From: Candidatus Sulfopaludibacter sp. SbA3 | GTDB taxonomy: Bacteria; Acidobacteriota; Vicinamibacteria; Vicinamibacterales; UBA2999 | Assembly (NCBI GenBank): GCA_945876205.1 | Contig: CAMCNL010000002.1 | Coordinates: forward strand, 1 to 47,807 | Reading direction: 5' to 3' | DNA length: 47,807 bases | Shown here: in pieces, positions 11,433-20,438 of the stretch | Position numbering within the stretch: the stretch's first letter is position 1 | Layout of the letters: each line of letters opens with the position of its first letter | Position numbers and translations under genes: made by a program | Notes under the pieces: generated by a model | Told to the model about the DNA's origin: nothing | The model's database searches: none | The model's input: the letters and a program-made list of their open reading frames with translations, nothing else

Positions 11433-12300
11433 TCGGACGATCTGTCAATTGTTCGTAAATTCGATTCAGTTCGGCTTCTGAACCGAAGGCGATTTCGATG
11501 GTTCCGCCCTGCTTTTTGCGGGCAATTCGCACCTTCGTGCCCAGGGCGAAGCGCAGGCGGTCTTCCGCGGCGCGGGTATGGACGTCGGGGGGCGGTGGCT
11601 CGCTTTTCGCCGGGCGGGCGGCCCCGGGCGTCGTCGCCATCTTCTTGACCAGGGCTTCGGTATCGCGGACCGAGAGCGACCGGGCGATCACTTCCCTCGC
11701 GGCCTGACGCTGCGCCGCCGCGTCCGTGAGGCCCAGCAATGCGCGGGCATGCCCCATCGACAGGGCGCCGGCCGCCAGGTCTCCTCGCACTTCCTCTGGC
11801 AGCTTCAGCAAGCGCATGAAGTTCGCCACGGAGCTGCGATCCTTGCCGACGGCCGCGGCGATTTGATCCTGCGTGAGCGCGAAGTCATCGGCGAGCCGTT
11901 GATACGCGAGCGCCTCGTCGACGGGATTGAGGTTTTCGCGCTGGATGTTTTCGACGAGCGCGAGCTCGAGGAGCTGCTGCTCGGATCCCTCGGGCACGTC
12001 GCGGACGACGACCGGAACCTTGAGGAGGCCGGCGCGCTGCGCCGCGCGCCATCGGCGTTCACCGGCGATGATGCGATAGGCACTTCCCATGCGCCGCACC
12101 AGGATCGGTTGAATGATGCCGTTCGCCTTGATCGACTGCGTCAGCTCGTCGAGCTTGGCGTCGTCCATCAGCACGCGCGGCTGCTGCTCGCTGGGTGAGA
12201 GACGATCGATGTCGACTTCGAACGCGCCCTGGCGGGGCGGCTCTGGCGCATCGGGAATAAGCGCGCTCAGTCCCTTGCCAAGTGCGGGGCGACGGTCCAT
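11422..12300 (-). CDS. parB: Chromosome-partitioning protein ParB (CTP-dependent clamp)
   Basis: Binds parS, then slides on DNA as a CTP-dependent clamp to build the partition complex that ParA moves. The 292 residues contain the CTPase domain with GERR at 80-83 and ENIQR at 117-121, a helix-turn-helix region ([24 protein letters not shown], about 140-165) that reads parS, and a C-terminal dimerisation domain ending in [20 protein letters not shown]. It follows parA by 18 bases. Two parS sites lie 0.9 kb upstream, so this is the chromosomal rather than a plasmid system. Confidence 0.97.
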   Translation of the reverse strand: MDRRPALGKGLSALIPDAPEPPRQGAFEVDIDRLSPSEQQPRVLMDDAKLDELTQSIKANGIIQPILVRRMGSAYRIIAGERRWRAAQRAGLLKVPVVVRDVPEGSEQQLLELALVENIQRENLNPVDEALAYQRLADDFALTQDQIAAAVGKDRSSVANFMRLLKLPEEVRGDLAAGALSMGHARALLGLTDAAAQRQAAREVIARSLSVRDTEALVKKMATTPGAARPAKSEPPPPDVHTRAAEDRLRFALGTKVRIARKKQGGTIEIAFGSEAELNRIYEQLTDRPTQS

Positions 12301-12318
12301 GGATACTCCTTCGCGGGG

Positions 12319-13101
12319 CTACGCCGCGTGTCTCGCCAGCATCTCGTTCGCGAGCGCGATATACGCGGCGGCGCCGCGCGATTTCAGGTCGTAGACGATC
12401 GCGGGCATGCCGTGGCTGGGCGCCTCGCCGAGCCGCACGTTGCGCGGGATGATCGTGTTGAAGACTTTGTCCTTGAAGAAGTCGCGCACTTCTCGCGCGA
12501 CTAACTGACCGAGGTTGGTCCGATCGTCGTACATGGTCAGCACCACGCCTTCGATCTCGAGAGTCGGATTCAGCACGGCTCGCACGCGTCGCACCGTGCC
12601 GACGAGATCCGCGAGTCCTTCCAGCGCGAAATATTCGCAGTGCAGCGGAATCAGTACGCCGTCGGCCGCGACGAGTGCGTTCAGCGTGAGCAGTCCAAGT
12701 GAGGGCGGGCAGTCGATGAAGATGTAATCGAACTCGCTCCGCAGCGGGTCGAGCACCTGCTGGAGTCGACGCTCGCGCTCTTCCATCGTGACCAACTCGA
12801 TCTCGGCACCGGTGAGCTGACGATCGGCTGGCATGAGCCACAGGCGCTCGATGGCCGTCGGCAGGACGAAGCCGACGGGATTTCCGTCGGTCACCAGCGC
12901 TTCGTAGACCGTCCCGTCCGCCGCGCGTTGTCCCCTGAGACCGACGCCGCTGGTGAGGTTGCCCTGCGGGTCCATATCGACGAGCAGAACGCGTTGTCCC
13001 GCGAGCGCAATCGACGTGGCGAGATTGATGGCGGTGGTGGTCTTACCGACGCCACCTTTTTGATTGGCGACGGCGAGGATGCGACAACTTGTTTCTGTCA
13101 T
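12319..13101 (-). CDS. parA: Chromosome-partitioning ATPase ParA (Soj)
   Basis: Walker-type ATPase that binds DNA non-specifically and drives origin segregation with ParB. The 260 residues have the deviant Walker A KGGVGKT at 15-21 (with the signature lysine), DMDPQGNLT and the Walker B region FIDCPPSLGLL. A sigma70-like promoter and a parS site lie directly upstream, which suggests ParB could repress its own operon. The gene has no long N-terminal HTH extension, matching the short chromosomal Soj class. Confidence 0.97.
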   Translation of the reverse strand: MTETSCRILAVANQKGGVGKTTTAINLATSIALAGQRVLLVDMDPQGNLTSGVGLRGQRAADGTVYEALVTDGNPVGFVLPTAIERLWLMPADRQLTGAEIELVTMEERERRLQQVLDPLRSEFDYIFIDCPPSLGLLTLNALVAADGVLIPLHCEYFALEGLADLVGTVRRVRAVLNPTLEIEGVVLTMYDDRTNLGQLVAREVRDFFKDKVFNTIIPRNVRLGEAPSHGMPAIVYDLKSRGAAAYIALANEMLARHAA

Positions 13102-13149
13102 GTGACCACATTGTGCTCGGCACTTGAGGCGCCAGAGCCAGTGAGACAG

Positions 13150-13178
13150 ACTTTAGTACTGATGAGGATCCGCGTCAA
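13150..13178 (-). promoter_or_regulatory. Probable sigma70-type promoter of parAB
   Basis: On the minus strand, -35 TTGACG (13178-13173, 5 of 6 match) and -10 TAAAGT (13155-13150, 4 of 6) are separated by 17 bases, about 49 bases upstream of the parA ATG. The parS1 site begins 6 bases upstream of the -35 box, well placed for repression by ParB spreading. Confidence 0.6.
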
Positions 13179-13184
13179 GTCCGA

Positions 13185-13200
13185 TGTTTCACGTGGAACA
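13185..13200. promoter_or_regulatory. parS: parS site 1 (ParB-binding centromere)
   Basis: The 16-mer TGTTTCACGTGGAACA differs from the classical consensus TGTTTCACGTGAAACA at one position. It lies between parA and the end of rsmG, immediately upstream of the parA promoter and about 7-8 kb from the origin region, the usual zone for chromosomal parS. Confidence 0.93.
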
Positions 13201-13216
13201 CGAACAAACAACGAAT

Positions 13217-13903
13217 CTAATCTGGTGTTCCACGTGGAACACCTCTACTGGTAGGGCGTTTCTCAAGCACAACAAGGCGGCTGCGGAGGCTTTCAACTAG
13301 GGGATACGTGGCTTGCCATACCAGTGGCGGGATGACGGTTTCAGCCGAATCGCCAGCCGCTCCGCGGAACAGAAACACCAATCCGCCAGGCCGAGCGAAC
13401 GCCTGGATGCTCATCAGTACTCGAGCCTCGATACGCACTGCCCGGATAGTCACCAGATCGTGCGCCTCATGCAGCTCGGGCTTGGCGAGCAACTCTTCGA
13501 AGCGGGCGGTCGCTACCCCAGCGTCCAGTTCGAGCGCGCGAACCGCCTCCTGCAGAAACACGGACTTCCGAGTCTTCGACTCGACCATCAGGAGGTGCGC
13601 ACCAGGCACCGCCAAGGCCATCGGCAGCGCCGGAGAACCGCCGCCGGTCCCCAGGTCGATCATCCGCCTGGTTGTCGCGGGTACATGCTTCGCCGCGACG
13701 AGGGGCTCAATAAGGAGGCGGTCGATGTCCTCCGGACCGAGATCGGTCAGATTCAGCGCGGTCAGGTTGATCTTGCGATTCCAGGTGGCGAGCAGACGGT
13801 AGTAGGTTTCAAGCTTGGCGCCGAGCTCCGCCGGTACGGAGACGCCTGCCCGCCGCGCGCGCCGGGCGAGGCGGTCTTGAAACTCGCGGCTATTCAAGGG
13901 CAC
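13217..13903 (-). CDS. rsmG: 16S rRNA (guanine-527-N7)-methyltransferase RsmG (GidB)
   Basis: Methylates G527 of 16S rRNA in the 530 loop, using S-adenosylmethionine. The 228 residues have the SAM-binding motif [15 protein letters not shown] at 82-96 (family usually DxGSGxGFPG), then [17 protein letters not shown]. The start is GTG and overlaps the mnmG 3' end by 14 bases, so the two are coupled. The last codons carry parS site 2. In the family, loss of RsmG gives low-level streptomycin resistance. Confidence 0.94.
   Translation of the reverse strand: MPLNSREFQDRLARRARRAGVSVPAELGAKLETYYRLLATWNRKINLTALNLTDLGPEDIDRLLIEPLVAAKHVPATTRRMIDLGTGGGSPALPMALAVPGAHLLMVESKTRKSVFLQEAVRALELDAGVATARFEELLAKPELHEAHDLVTIRAVRIEARVLMSIQAFARPGGLVFLFRGAAGDSAETVIPPLVWQATYPLVESLRSRLVVLEKRPTSRGVPRGTPD
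13226..13241. promoter_or_regulatory. parS: parS site 2, a perfect palindrome inside the rsmG 3' end
   Basis: TGTTCCACGTGGAACA is a perfect 16-bp palindrome of the parS family, extended by flanking GG/CC to 20 bp. It lies wholly within the last codons of rsmG, so the residues around SRGVPRGTP are partly dictated by the DNA site. Centre-to-centre distance to parS1 is 41 bp, about four helical turns, which would place both on the same DNA face. Confidence 0.93.
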
Positions 13904-15740
13904 GGCCGAGGAAGACGCCGAGAACGGCCACCGCTGCGGGCGTCATCCCCGGAATCCGTGAGGCCTGACCCAGAGTCTCCGGCCGCACTTGCGAAAGACG
14001 CTGCACCGCCTCCCGTGACAGGCCCGGAACGCGCGCAAACGGGAATCCCTCTGGAATGCGCCGTCGCTCGTCGCGCCGCGACCGTTCCGCTCGCGAGGCC
14101 TCCTGCTTGAGATAGCCGGCGTACTTGACCTCGTTCTCCAAGCTCGCGATGTCCAGCGCGCGGGTCGACTCATCGAGGTCGAGCGCCACCGCCCCTTGGG
14201 TGAGCAACGCATCCAGCCGCACCGCCGGCTGGCGGAGTAGCGTCGCGGCCGTCAGCCGATCTCCCCGCTCGCTCCGCACCATCGTCTCGCCGAGCCGCGT
14301 CACATTTCGATCGTAGCGCGAGCGCCGCGCCTCGAACCTCGCCCACCGGTCGTCGTCCACGAGCCCAATTCGCCGCCCGAGGGGCGTCAGCCGCAGGTCC
14401 GCGTTGTCGATACGCAGGAGGAGGCGGTGCTCAGCCCGCGAGGTGAACATCCGGTAGGGCTCGAGGCAGCCGCGCGTGACGAGGTCGTCCACCAGGATGC
14501 CGATGTAGGCCTCGTCTCGTCCGAGGGTGAAATCAGGCTCTCCGCGGACGGTGGCCGCGGCGTTGATCCCGGCAACGATGCCCTGAGCGGCAGCCTCTTC
14601 GTAGCCGGAGGTTCCGTTGATCTGGCCCGCGAAGAACAACCCGCGCACGCGATGCGTCTCGAGCGTGGAGCGGAGCTCGGTCGGCTGGACGAAGTCGTAC
14701 TCGACGGCGTATCCGGGACGCAGCATCCGCGCGTCCTCGAGGCCGGGCAGCGCCTGGACCAGCCGCTCCTGCACCTCGCGCGGAAGCGACATCGAGAACC
14801 CGTTCACGTAGATCTCGTCGACGTCCAACCCCTCGGGCTCGAGATCGATCTGGTGGCGCTCCCGATCCGGGAACCGCATGATCTTGTCCTCGAGCGACGG
14901 ACAGTAGCGCGGTCCGATTCCCTGAATCTGGCCGTTGTAGAGCGGGCTGAGAGGGAGATTCTCTTTGACCAGCTCACGCACCCGCTCGTTGGTGTGCAGC
15001 AGCCAGCATTCGATCTGGTTGCGCGGCGGAGTCGTCGTCGCAAACGAAAACGCCACGGGCACGGCGTCGCCCCGCTCCTCCACGAACACGCCAGAGGCCA
15101 CCGAACCGGCGAAGTCGATGGTTCGGCGATCCAGGCGCGGCGGTGTTCCGGTCTTCAGCCGGCCAACCTCAAACTCGAAGGACCTGATTGAATCGGCCAG
15201 CTCTCGAGAGGGTGGCTCGCCGTGGCGCCCAGCGGGTCGCTGCTCCGGACCAATGTGAATGAGCCCGTTGAGAAAGGTGCCGGTGGTAATCACGAGGGCG
15301 CCGCACTCGTAGCGATCGCCCTCCTCCATCGCAATGCCAGTCACCCGGCCGTGCTCGACGAGGATGCGTCCGGCCTTGCCGACGATCCAGGTGATATTCG
15401 GCTCCCGCTCGAGGACCGCAGCCACCCACTCGGAGTAGCGCCGCTTATCGGCCTGCGCCCGGGGCGACCACACGGCTGGACCGCGGCTTCGATTGAGCAA
15501 CTTGAACTGGATGCCGGTGGCGTCGATCGCCATCCCCATCAAGCCGCCCAGCGCATCGATCTCTCGAACCAGGTGACCCTTCGCCGTGCCCCCTACCGCC
15601 GGATTGCACGGCATGTGCGCGACCGTATCCCGCGAGAGCGTGCAGAGACCCACGCTGCATCCGAGCCGCGCCGCCGCATACGCGGCTTCAACGCCCGCAT
15701 GCCCCGCGCCGATGACGACGACGTCGAAGCGTTCGCTCAT
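13890..15740 (-). CDS. mnmG: tRNA uridine-5-carboxymethylaminomethyl modification enzyme MnmG (GidA)
   Basis: FAD-dependent partner of MnmE; together they install cmnm5 on the wobble uridine of certain tRNAs. From ATG at 15740 the protein has 616 residues, a normal length. The dinucleotide fold [16 protein letters not shown] begins at residue 8; other family segments are [32 protein letters not shown] and [12 protein letters not shown]. The C-terminal helical domain ([11 protein letters not shown]) is complete. The frame is open for 54 more codons upstream, but that part is Arg/Ala-rich and lies within mnmE, while the chosen ATG forms an ATGA overlap with the mnmE stop. Confidence 0.97.
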   Translation of the reverse strand: MSERFDVVVIGAGHAGVEAAYAAARLGCSVGLCTLSRDTVAHMPCNPAVGGTAKGHLVREIDALGGLMGMAIDATGIQFKLLNRSRGPAVWSPRAQADKRRYSEWVAAVLEREPNITWIVGKAGRILVEHGRVTGIAMEEGDRYECGALVITTGTFLNGLIHIGPEQRPAGRHGEPPSRELADSIRSFEFEVGRLKTGTPPRLDRRTIDFAGSVASGVFVEERGDAVPVAFSFATTTPPRNQIECWLLHTNERVRELVKENLPLSPLYNGQIQGIGPRYCPSLEDKIMRFPDRERHQIDLEPEGLDVDEIYVNGFSMSLPREVQERLVQALPGLEDARMLRPGYAVEYDFVQPTELRSTLETHRVRGLFFAGQINGTSGYEEAAAQGIVAGINAAATVRGEPDFTLGRDEAYIGILVDDLVTRGCLEPYRMFTSRAEHRLLLRIDNADLRLTPLGRRIGLVDDDRWARFEARRSRYDRNVTRLGETMVRSERGDRLTAATLLRQPAVRLDALLTQGAVALDLDESTRALDIASLENEVKYAGYLKQEASRAERSRRDERRRIPEGFPFARVPGLSREAVQRLSQVRPETLGQASRIPGMTPAAVAVLGVFLGRALE

Positions 15741-17161
15741 TTCCCGATGCAGAAGTTGGCGAAGATGTGCTCGAGCAGGTCGTCGCTCGTGCGCACGCCC
15801 ACGATCTCGTCGAGGTGCGAGCGCGCGGCCTGCAGGTCCGTGAGCAGGAATTCTTCCGGCGTATCTTCCGCGGCCGCCGCCTCGTGCGCGGCGACCAGAC
15901 ATGCGCGCGCGGCGTTGATCAGCACGATGTGACGCGTGTTCGAGATCGCCGCCGTGTCGCGCAGTGAGTCCTGGCCGGTCAGCGCGGCGACGATCGCCTT
16001 GCGCAATTCACTCACGCCAGACCCTGTCAGGGCAGACACGCAGACGTCGGTATCCACGGTCCGCGTGAAGCCGGACACTACGTACGAATGGGAAGACGGC
16101 GATTCATTGTCGTACGTACGGTCCGCGTCGTACGTAGTGTCCGCCTTCACGCGGACCGTGGCAGCAAGGTCGCTCTTGTTCGCAACGACGATGCGGTTGC
16201 GCGTCGTCGTTTGCTCGAGCAGTTCTTCGTCTTCAGTCGCAATCGGTTCGCTGCGATCGAGCACGACGATCACTAGATCGGCGACGTCGCGCGCCTGCGA
16301 CCCGCGCGCGACCCCTTCGCGCTCGACGATGTCGGACGTCGCGCGCCAGCCGGCAGTATCGACCAGGGTGAGTGGCAACCCGCCAAGATCGATCCGCTCC
16401 GTCACCAGGTCGCGCGTGGTGCCAGGAACCTCCGTGACTATCGCCCTGTCGTGTCCTGCTAAAGCGTTGAATATACTAGACTTACCAACATTTGGCCTTC
16501 CAGCGAGCACCACCGTCGCGCCCTCGCGGATCATCCGGCCCTGCCTCGCATCACCAAGCAGCTGATCGAGACCTTCAATCACACCGTTGATGCGCTGCGC
16601 CGTGTGCGACGCTTCGATGAAGTGGTAGCCCTCGTCGGGAAAGTCGAGCGACGCCTCGAGCCGCGCGACCAGATCGTAGAGCTCCGCGTCGATCGCCGCG
16701 ATGCGGCGCGTCAGCGTGCCTTCGAGTTGATCGAACGCGACGCGTGCCTGGAGCGGTGTGGCAGCCGCGATCAAGTCACCCACCGCCTCGGCTTGTATGA
16801 GATCGCGCTTGCCGTTCAGGAATGCGCGCAGCGTGAACTCGCCCGGTTCGGCGAGCCTGGCGCCGGCGTCGATCGCGCAACGCACGATCGCGTCGAGCAC
16901 CACGGGATTTCCGTGCGCGCTGATCTCGACGACGTGCTGGCCGGTGTAGGAATGCGGCGCGGGAAAGTAGGTGGCGATGACTTCGTCTATCGCGCGCGCT
17001 GACAGAAAGGTCGCGAAGCGCGGCTGCAATGGCGCGTCCCGCTCGAGGACTTTGCCGGCGATCTCGGACGCCGACGGACCGCTGATGCGAACGACGCCGA
17101 TTCCGCCGCGCCCCGGCGGAGTTGCGATCGCAACGATCGAATCGTCCGGAGAAAACATCAC
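15737..17161 (-). CDS. mnmE: tRNA modification GTPase MnmE (TrmE), with in-frame palindromic insertion
   Basis: GTPase that works with MnmG on wobble uridines. The 474 residues show the N-terminal folate-binding domain ([18 protein letters not shown]), the helical domain, and an embedded G domain with G1 [10 protein letters not shown]3 DTAG and G4 NKSD, ending in the C-terminal FCIGK cysteine motif. Between G4 (NKSDLAA) and G5 (SALTGSG) is an extra stretch of about 36 residues (334-369) reading VRVKADTTY, then an acidic/Ser segment, then [11 protein letters not shown]. It is encoded by a 108-bp palindrome. The family is about 450-460 residues, so the excess fits the insertion. The loop is variable in the family, so the enzyme may tolerate it. 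Confidence 0.96.
   Translation of the reverse strand: MMFSPDDSIVAIATPPGRGGIGVVRISGPSASEIAGKVLERDAPLQPRFATFLSARAIDEVIATYFPAPHSYTGQHVVEISAHGNPVVLDAIVRCAIDAGARLAEPGEFTLRAFLNGKRDLIQAEAVGDLIAAATPLQARVAFDQLEGTLTRRIAAIDAELYDLVARLEASLDFPDEGYHFIEASHTAQRINGVIEGLDQLLGDARQGRMIREGATVVLAGRPNVGKSSIFNALAGHDRAIVTEVPGTTRDLVTERIDLGGLPLTLVDTAGWRATSDIVEREGVARGSQARDVADLVIVVLDRSEPIATEDEELLEQTTTRNRIVVANKSDLAATVRVKADTTYDADRTYDNESPSSHSYVVSGFTRTVDTDVCVSALTGSGVSELRKAIVAALTGQDSLRDTAAISNTRHIVLINAARACLVAAHEAAAAEDTPEEFLLTDLQAARSHLDEIVGVRTSDDLLEHIFANFCIGK
16054..16161. repeat. 108-bp palindromic element (34-bp arms) inserted in frame in mnmE
   Basis: Left arm 16054-16087 and right arm 16128-16161 are reverse complements at 33 of 34 positions, with a 40-base centre that itself contains CGTACGTACG and GGTCCGCG. 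The length, 108 bp, is a multiple of three and the mnmE frame reads straight through with no stop. Arms of this size with a variable centre fit a REPIN-like non-autonomous mobile palindrome. The translated signature VRVKADTTY with YVVSGFTRT is one I recall in many acidobacterial proteins and predicted ORFs, but I could not check that here. Confidence 0.9.
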
Positions 17162-17180
17162 GGGCCAGACGAGATTCGAA

Positions 17181-17630
17181 CTAGTTCTTCGTCGAGATGA
17201 TGACCGTTTTCATGAAGGCGTCGCCGATGCTCTCTGACGTGACCTTTGGATCCTCGGCGATCGTCAGGTGGACAATCCGGCGTTCGTATGGATTAAGCGG
17301 GCCCATCTCCTGCGGGATGCCGCTCGACAGCACTTTGCCGGCGATAAAGCGCGCCATCTGCTTCAGCTCCGCGTCCTTGTCGCGGCGGAAGCCGTTGCAG
17401 TCGACGACGATGCGGTTGTCGTCACCGAGTTGTTTGCGAAACGCCGTCGCGACCAGGTGTTGCAGCGCCTGCAGCCCCTCGCCTCCGCGCCGCACGAGCA
17501 CGCCGCCATCCTCCCCTTCAAGGTTGATGTGCGTGCCGTCGGGCGTTTCCTCGATGCGCGGGGTCAGTGTCAGACCCATGGCGTCGACGACGTTCTGGAC
17601 GAACCCGGTGATCTGCTCTGTCAGAGACAT
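17181..17630 (-). CDS. jag: RNA-binding protein Jag/KhpB-like (KH and R3H domains)
   Basis: Cytoplasmic RNA-binding protein usually encoded beside yidC. The 149 residues contain a KH-like part with GGVLVRRGGEGLQALQHLV (about 42-60, the GxxG-type loop) and an R3H domain ending in PYERRIVHLTIAED. The N-terminal Jag_N domain of Firmicutes homologues is absent, as in many Gram-negative short forms. It lies between yidC (12-base gap) and mnmE (19-base gap) on the same strand. Its targets in this lineage are unknown. Confidence 0.88.
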   Translation of the reverse strand: MSLTEQITGFVQNVVDAMGLTLTPRIEETPDGTHINLEGEDGGVLVRRGGEGLQALQHLVATAFRKQLGDDNRIVVDCNGFRRDKDAELKQMARFIAGKVLSSGIPQEMGPLNPYERRIVHLTIAEDPKVTSESIGDAFMKTVIISTKN

Positions 17631-17642
17631 CTGTATCGATAC

Positions 17643-19406
17643 CTATGCTTTTCCGTCTGCTTCTGGCGTGCGGCCCGCGCCGACGCTCTTCACTTTGCGC
17701 TCGGCCGGTGGCCGTACCGTCTGCACGGGTGCCGGTCCGATCCACCAATTGGTGAAGTACTGCTGCCCGATTGCCCACAGGTTGCTGATGAACCAGTAGA
17801 CGACGAGACCGCTGGGCGCCCGCAGGAACATGAAGCTGAACATCAGCGGCATGAACATCATGATCTTCTGCTGGGCGGGATCGGCTGACGTCGGCGTGAT
17901 CTTCTGCTGCCAGAACATCGTCGCGCCCATCATGATCGGGGTGATGTAGTACGGATCGGGCACCGAGAGATCGTGCAGCCACAAGCCGAAGCTGGCACCG
18001 CGCAGCTCGATCGATTGTGAGAGGAGCGAGTAGAACGCAAACAGCACCGGAAGCGTCAGCAGCATCGGCACGCAGCCACTCGCCGGATTCACTCCGCGCT
18101 CGCGATAGAGGTTCATCACCTCCGTATTCATCTTCTGCCGCGCCGGATCAGTGACCTTCAGTCCGGCGTAGCGGTCCTGGATGGCCTTCAACTGCGGCTG
18201 CAACTGCTGCATCTTTCGCATCGACACCACGCTCTTGTGGCGCAGCGGGAAGATCGCCATGTTGATCAGGATGGTGAGGACGATGATCGACCAGCCGTAG
18301 TTGCCGACAAAGGCAAAGATCCACTTGAGCGCGCTGAGCAACGGCACCGCGAGAAAGCCGAACATCCCGTAGTTGATCGCGCGCACGAGCTCGGCGTCGA
18401 CTGTCTTCAACAGCTCGAATTGCTTCGGTCCCACGAAGAAGCGGATGTTCTGCGGCGGTTGCTGGAATCGCAGCGTCTGCGCGAGCAGTTGCCGCTGGGT
18501 GTCGGTGCCCGGTATCGGCAGCGTCAGGGGACGAAACTCTGCGCGCGCCTGGCCGGGATTCACGGCCGCGGCGAGGAAATAGTGATCGTCGATGCCGACG
18601 AATCGGAACTGCCCTTCATGCGCCGGCGCTTCGGCCAGCTCGCCCGCCGCAATCCGCTCGACCTTGCCCTCGCGGTGGTAGATCGCCTGCGGCGGCTGCA
18701 CGTAGTTGCCGGTGAAGAAACTGCCTCCGCCCGACGTCGCGCCGACGTCGCCGAGTCCCGGACCCCACGCGACGGAGGGATTCAGCGCGGTGCCACTGTT
18801 GGTGACGGCCGCAGAAAAGCTCACGATGTAGTCGCTCGGCTCGAATCGAAATTCCTTGCGCGCGTGAAGGCCGGATGCATCCTCGAATTCGAAGACGAGC
18901 GTTGCCGCGCTCTTCGTCGCATCGACGCGTCCGCCGGCATCGCCCGACACGCGATAGATCGCCGAATTGAGGCGGTTGGTGATCTGGTCGTCGTTCACTT
19001 GCAGCGAGAACGGCTTCGGTTCAGTGGCGGGAACGTTGGAGGGGACGAGATCGAGAGGCTCACCCCGGTCGTCCTTGTAGTCCTTGAGCCGCCAGGACAA
19101 CACGCGTCCGCCCTGGTTCGAGAGCGTGGCTTCGACGGTCGCGGTGTTGACCACGATGGTGCGCTCGCCTGCCTCGGTCGTGACCGCTGCCGGCGCGGGC
19201 GCCTCGGCCGATGCTGGTGAGGCTGGCTGTGTCGCAGGGGTTGCGGCTGCTCCTGCCGCCGCACTGGCCGCAGTGGTGGCCGACGCTGCGGCGGCGGGCT
19301 GGGCCGTGCTGGCTGGCTGAGGCTGAGCCGGCGGGACGAAGAACGTCTGGTACCCGTACAGCACCAGGAATGAGAGGAAAACCGCGATCAGGACCCTGCG
19401 TTCCAT
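17643..19406 (-). CDS. yidC: Membrane protein insertase YidC (Oxa1 family)
   Basis: Inserts and folds inner-membrane proteins alone or with SecYEG. The 587-residue protein has the Gram-negative layout. A first membrane helix (about 5-21, LIAVFLSFLVLYGY) is followed by an Ala/Pro/Thr-rich linker (27-75) and a large periplasmic beta domain (about 80-350). The conserved Oxa1 core comes last (about 365-565), with GNYGWSIIVLTILI, the cytoplasmic hairpin around MRKMQQLQPQLKAIQ, and the last helices APSGLVVYWFISNLWAIGQQ. The periplasmic domain indicates an envelope with an outer membrane. It sits between yidD and jag in the classical origin-proximal order. Confidence 0.97.
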   Translation of the reverse strand: MERRVLIAVFLSFLVLYGYQTFFVPPAQPQPASTAQPAAAASATTAASAAAGAAATPATQPASPASAEAPAPAAVTTEAGERTIVVNTATVEATLSNQGGRVLSWRLKDYKDDRGEPLDLVPSNVPATEPKPFSLQVNDDQITNRLNSAIYRVSGDAGGRVDATKSAATLVFEFEDASGLHARKEFRFEPSDYIVSFSAAVTNSGTALNPSVAWGPGLGDVGATSGGGSFFTGNYVQPPQAIYHREGKVERIAAGELAEAPAHEGQFRFVGIDDHYFLAAAVNPGQARAEFRPLTLPIPGTDTQRQLLAQTLRFQQPPQNIRFFVGPKQFELLKTVDAELVRAINYGMFGFLAVPLLSALKWIFAFVGNYGWSIIVLTILINMAIFPLRHKSVVSMRKMQQLQPQLKAIQDRYAGLKVTDPARQKMNTEVMNLYRERGVNPASGCVPMLLTLPVLFAFYSLLSQSIELRGASFGLWLHDLSVPDPYYITPIMMGATMFWQQKITPTSADPAQQKIMMFMPLMFSFMFLRAPSGLVVYWFISNLWAIGQQYFTNWWIGPAPVQTVRPPAERKVKSVGAGRTPEADGKA

Positions 19407-19415
19407 TGACTCTTT

Positions 19416-19727
19416 CTAGGCCCGGGGAACCGGGTCGAAGCCGTGCCCGCCGAAGGGCAGGCAGCGCGCGAGACGGCGAAGCCCCAGCCAGACGCCGCGT
19501 GGGGCGCCGTGCAGCGCCACGGCCTCGGACATATAGTCCGCGCACGACGGCTCAAACCGGCAGCATCCCGTAAATAGTGGTGAAATAAAGACCTTATACC
19601 CTCGCAGCAGGACGAGGACGATGGCTGCGGTCGGGCCGGCGTTGAGCCGTACCGGGCCGCGGACGCTCCCGGCTGTGGCGCTCGAGAACGGCGTGGTAAT
19701 CGGCTTCGAGGCTGGCGAAGGGGGCAT
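19416..19727 (-). CDS. yidD: Membrane protein insertion efficiency factor YidD (start uncertain)
   Basis: Small membrane-associated protein that helps YidC-dependent insertion. The recognisable domain is the last 68 residues (from 19622): IVLVLLRGYKVFISPLF, the Cys-containing CRFEPSCADY, then ARCLPFGGHGFDPVP. Family members start just before the hydrophobic segment, but here that region has no ATG, GTG or TTG. The nearest standard start is the ATG at 19727, inside rnpA, which would add about 35 unrelated residues. Either a long overlap with rnpA is used or translation starts at a rare codon (ATC at 19622 or CTG at 19610/19607), coupled to rnpA, whose stop lies at 19594. Confidence 0.8.
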   Translation of the reverse strand: MPPSPASKPITTPFSSATAGSVRGPVRLNAGPTAAIVLVLLRGYKVFISPLFTGCCRFEPSCADYMSEAVALHGAPRGVWLGLRRLARCLPFGGHGFDPVPRA

Positions 19728-20004
19728 CGAGCATTTCCCGGCGCGGCACGACGACAATGTCGAGGCCGGCGGCGACTTTATGGCGCCTGAACATCTCTCG
19801 GGCGAGGCGTTTGGCGCGGTTCCGAACGACGGCCGGCCCGAGTTTCCGCGTAGCGGCCACGCCGAAACGAGGCGCAGTCCCGCCATTTGGCAGCACGAAC
19901 AGGGTCATGAAGCGTCCATGGATCCGAGCGCCATCCTTGTAGATGCGCTCGAATTCGGGCCTGCGGCGGATGCGCTCGGCAACCGCCAGACCTAGCCCGC
20001 TCAT
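19594..20004 (-). CDS. rnpA: Ribonuclease P protein component
   Basis: Protein subunit of RNase P, which trims tRNA 5' leaders together with the catalytic RNA. The 136 residues are basic and have the family pattern: RRRPEFERIYKDGARIHGRFMTLFV at the N-terminus and the RNR motif RNRAKRLAREMFR at 61-73, the RNA-contacting helix. The C-terminal tail after about 110 is Arg/Pro-rich and overlaps the yidD frame. It begins 12 bases after rpmH. Confidence 0.95.
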   Translation of the reverse strand: MSGLGLAVAERIRRRPEFERIYKDGARIHGRFMTLFVLPNGGTAPRFGVAATRKLGPAVVRNRAKRLAREMFRRHKVAAGLDIVVVPRREMLDAPFASLEADYHAVLERHSRERPRPGTAQRRPDRSHRPRPAARV

Positions 20005-20016
20005 GGCACCGCGACC

Positions 20017-20169
20017 TTACCCTTCGTCGGCGACAGTCAGCCGCTTGCGGCCCTTTGCACGGCGTCGCTTGAGGACAATGCGGCCGTTCTTGGTCGACAT
20101 GCGGATGCGGAAGCCGTGCGTCTTCGCGCGGCGACGTTTATTTGGTTGGTAAGTGCGCTTGCCCTTCAT
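20017..20169 (-). CDS. rpmH: 50S ribosomal protein L34
   Basis: Small basic ribosomal protein of the large subunit, 50 residues: [20 protein letters not shown], then [10 protein letters not shown] and a Lys/Arg-rich tail ending in TVADEG. The [18 protein letters not shown] region is the family signature. An AGGAG ribosome-binding site lies a short 3 bases before the ATG. It is the first gene of the leftward origin-proximal operon and has its own promoter. Confidence 0.96.
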   Translation of the reverse strand: MKGKRTYQPNKRRRAKTHGFRIRMSTKNGRIVLKRRRAKGRKRLTVADEG

Positions 20170-20199
20170 GATCTCCTAATCGCGTGAGCGGAACTTTCA

Positions 20200-20229
20200 A
20201 TACTAGTCGGCCCTTGTTCAGGGTGTCAA
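20200..20229 (-). promoter_or_regulatory. Sigma70-type promoter of rpmH-rnpA-yidD-yidC operon
   Basis: On the minus strand a perfect -35 TTGACA (20229-20224) and -10 TAGTAT (20205-20200, 4 of 6) are separated by 18 bases. The -10 box ends about 30 bases before the rpmH ATG, which gives a short leader. Confidence 0.65.
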
Positions 20230-20326
20230 CGCGAGGATCGTTTCAGGGACGTGCTACAGTCGCGGGTCCCGTGTCGAAGGGCGAGCGGATGAGCCCTGAA
20301 TAGGTCATTCGGTTTCTCCCCCCAAG

Positions 20327-20358
20327 TTTTCCACAACTGTGGAAAACACTGTGGGAAA
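20327..20358. promoter_or_regulatory. Cluster of DnaA-box-like sites upstream of dnaA
   Basis: Three 9-mers fit or nearly fit the DnaA box TTWTNCACA: TTTTCCACA (20327-20335, plus), TGTGGAAAA (20338-20346, the same box on minus) and TGTGGGAAA (20350-20358, minus, one mismatch). The first two form a palindrome with a 2-base gap. They are 80-110 bases before the dnaA ATG and could serve dnaA autoregulation, origin recognition or both. Just after them AAGCGGGG occurs twice in tandem (20356-20372). The rest of the 20170-20438 gap shows no gene. Confidence 0.75.
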
Positions 20359-20438
20359 GCGGGGCGAAGCGGGGTTTCTCAGAGGAAACTCGCGTTTTTT
20401 TGGCCTGTATTTACACGGGGATCGCTCGGAATATCGTC

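Noticed and set aside
15741-15902. Upstream extension of mnmG by 54 codons
   Set aside because: The extra part overlaps mnmE in another frame, is Arg/Ala-rich and has no family homology; the ATGA junction marks the true start.
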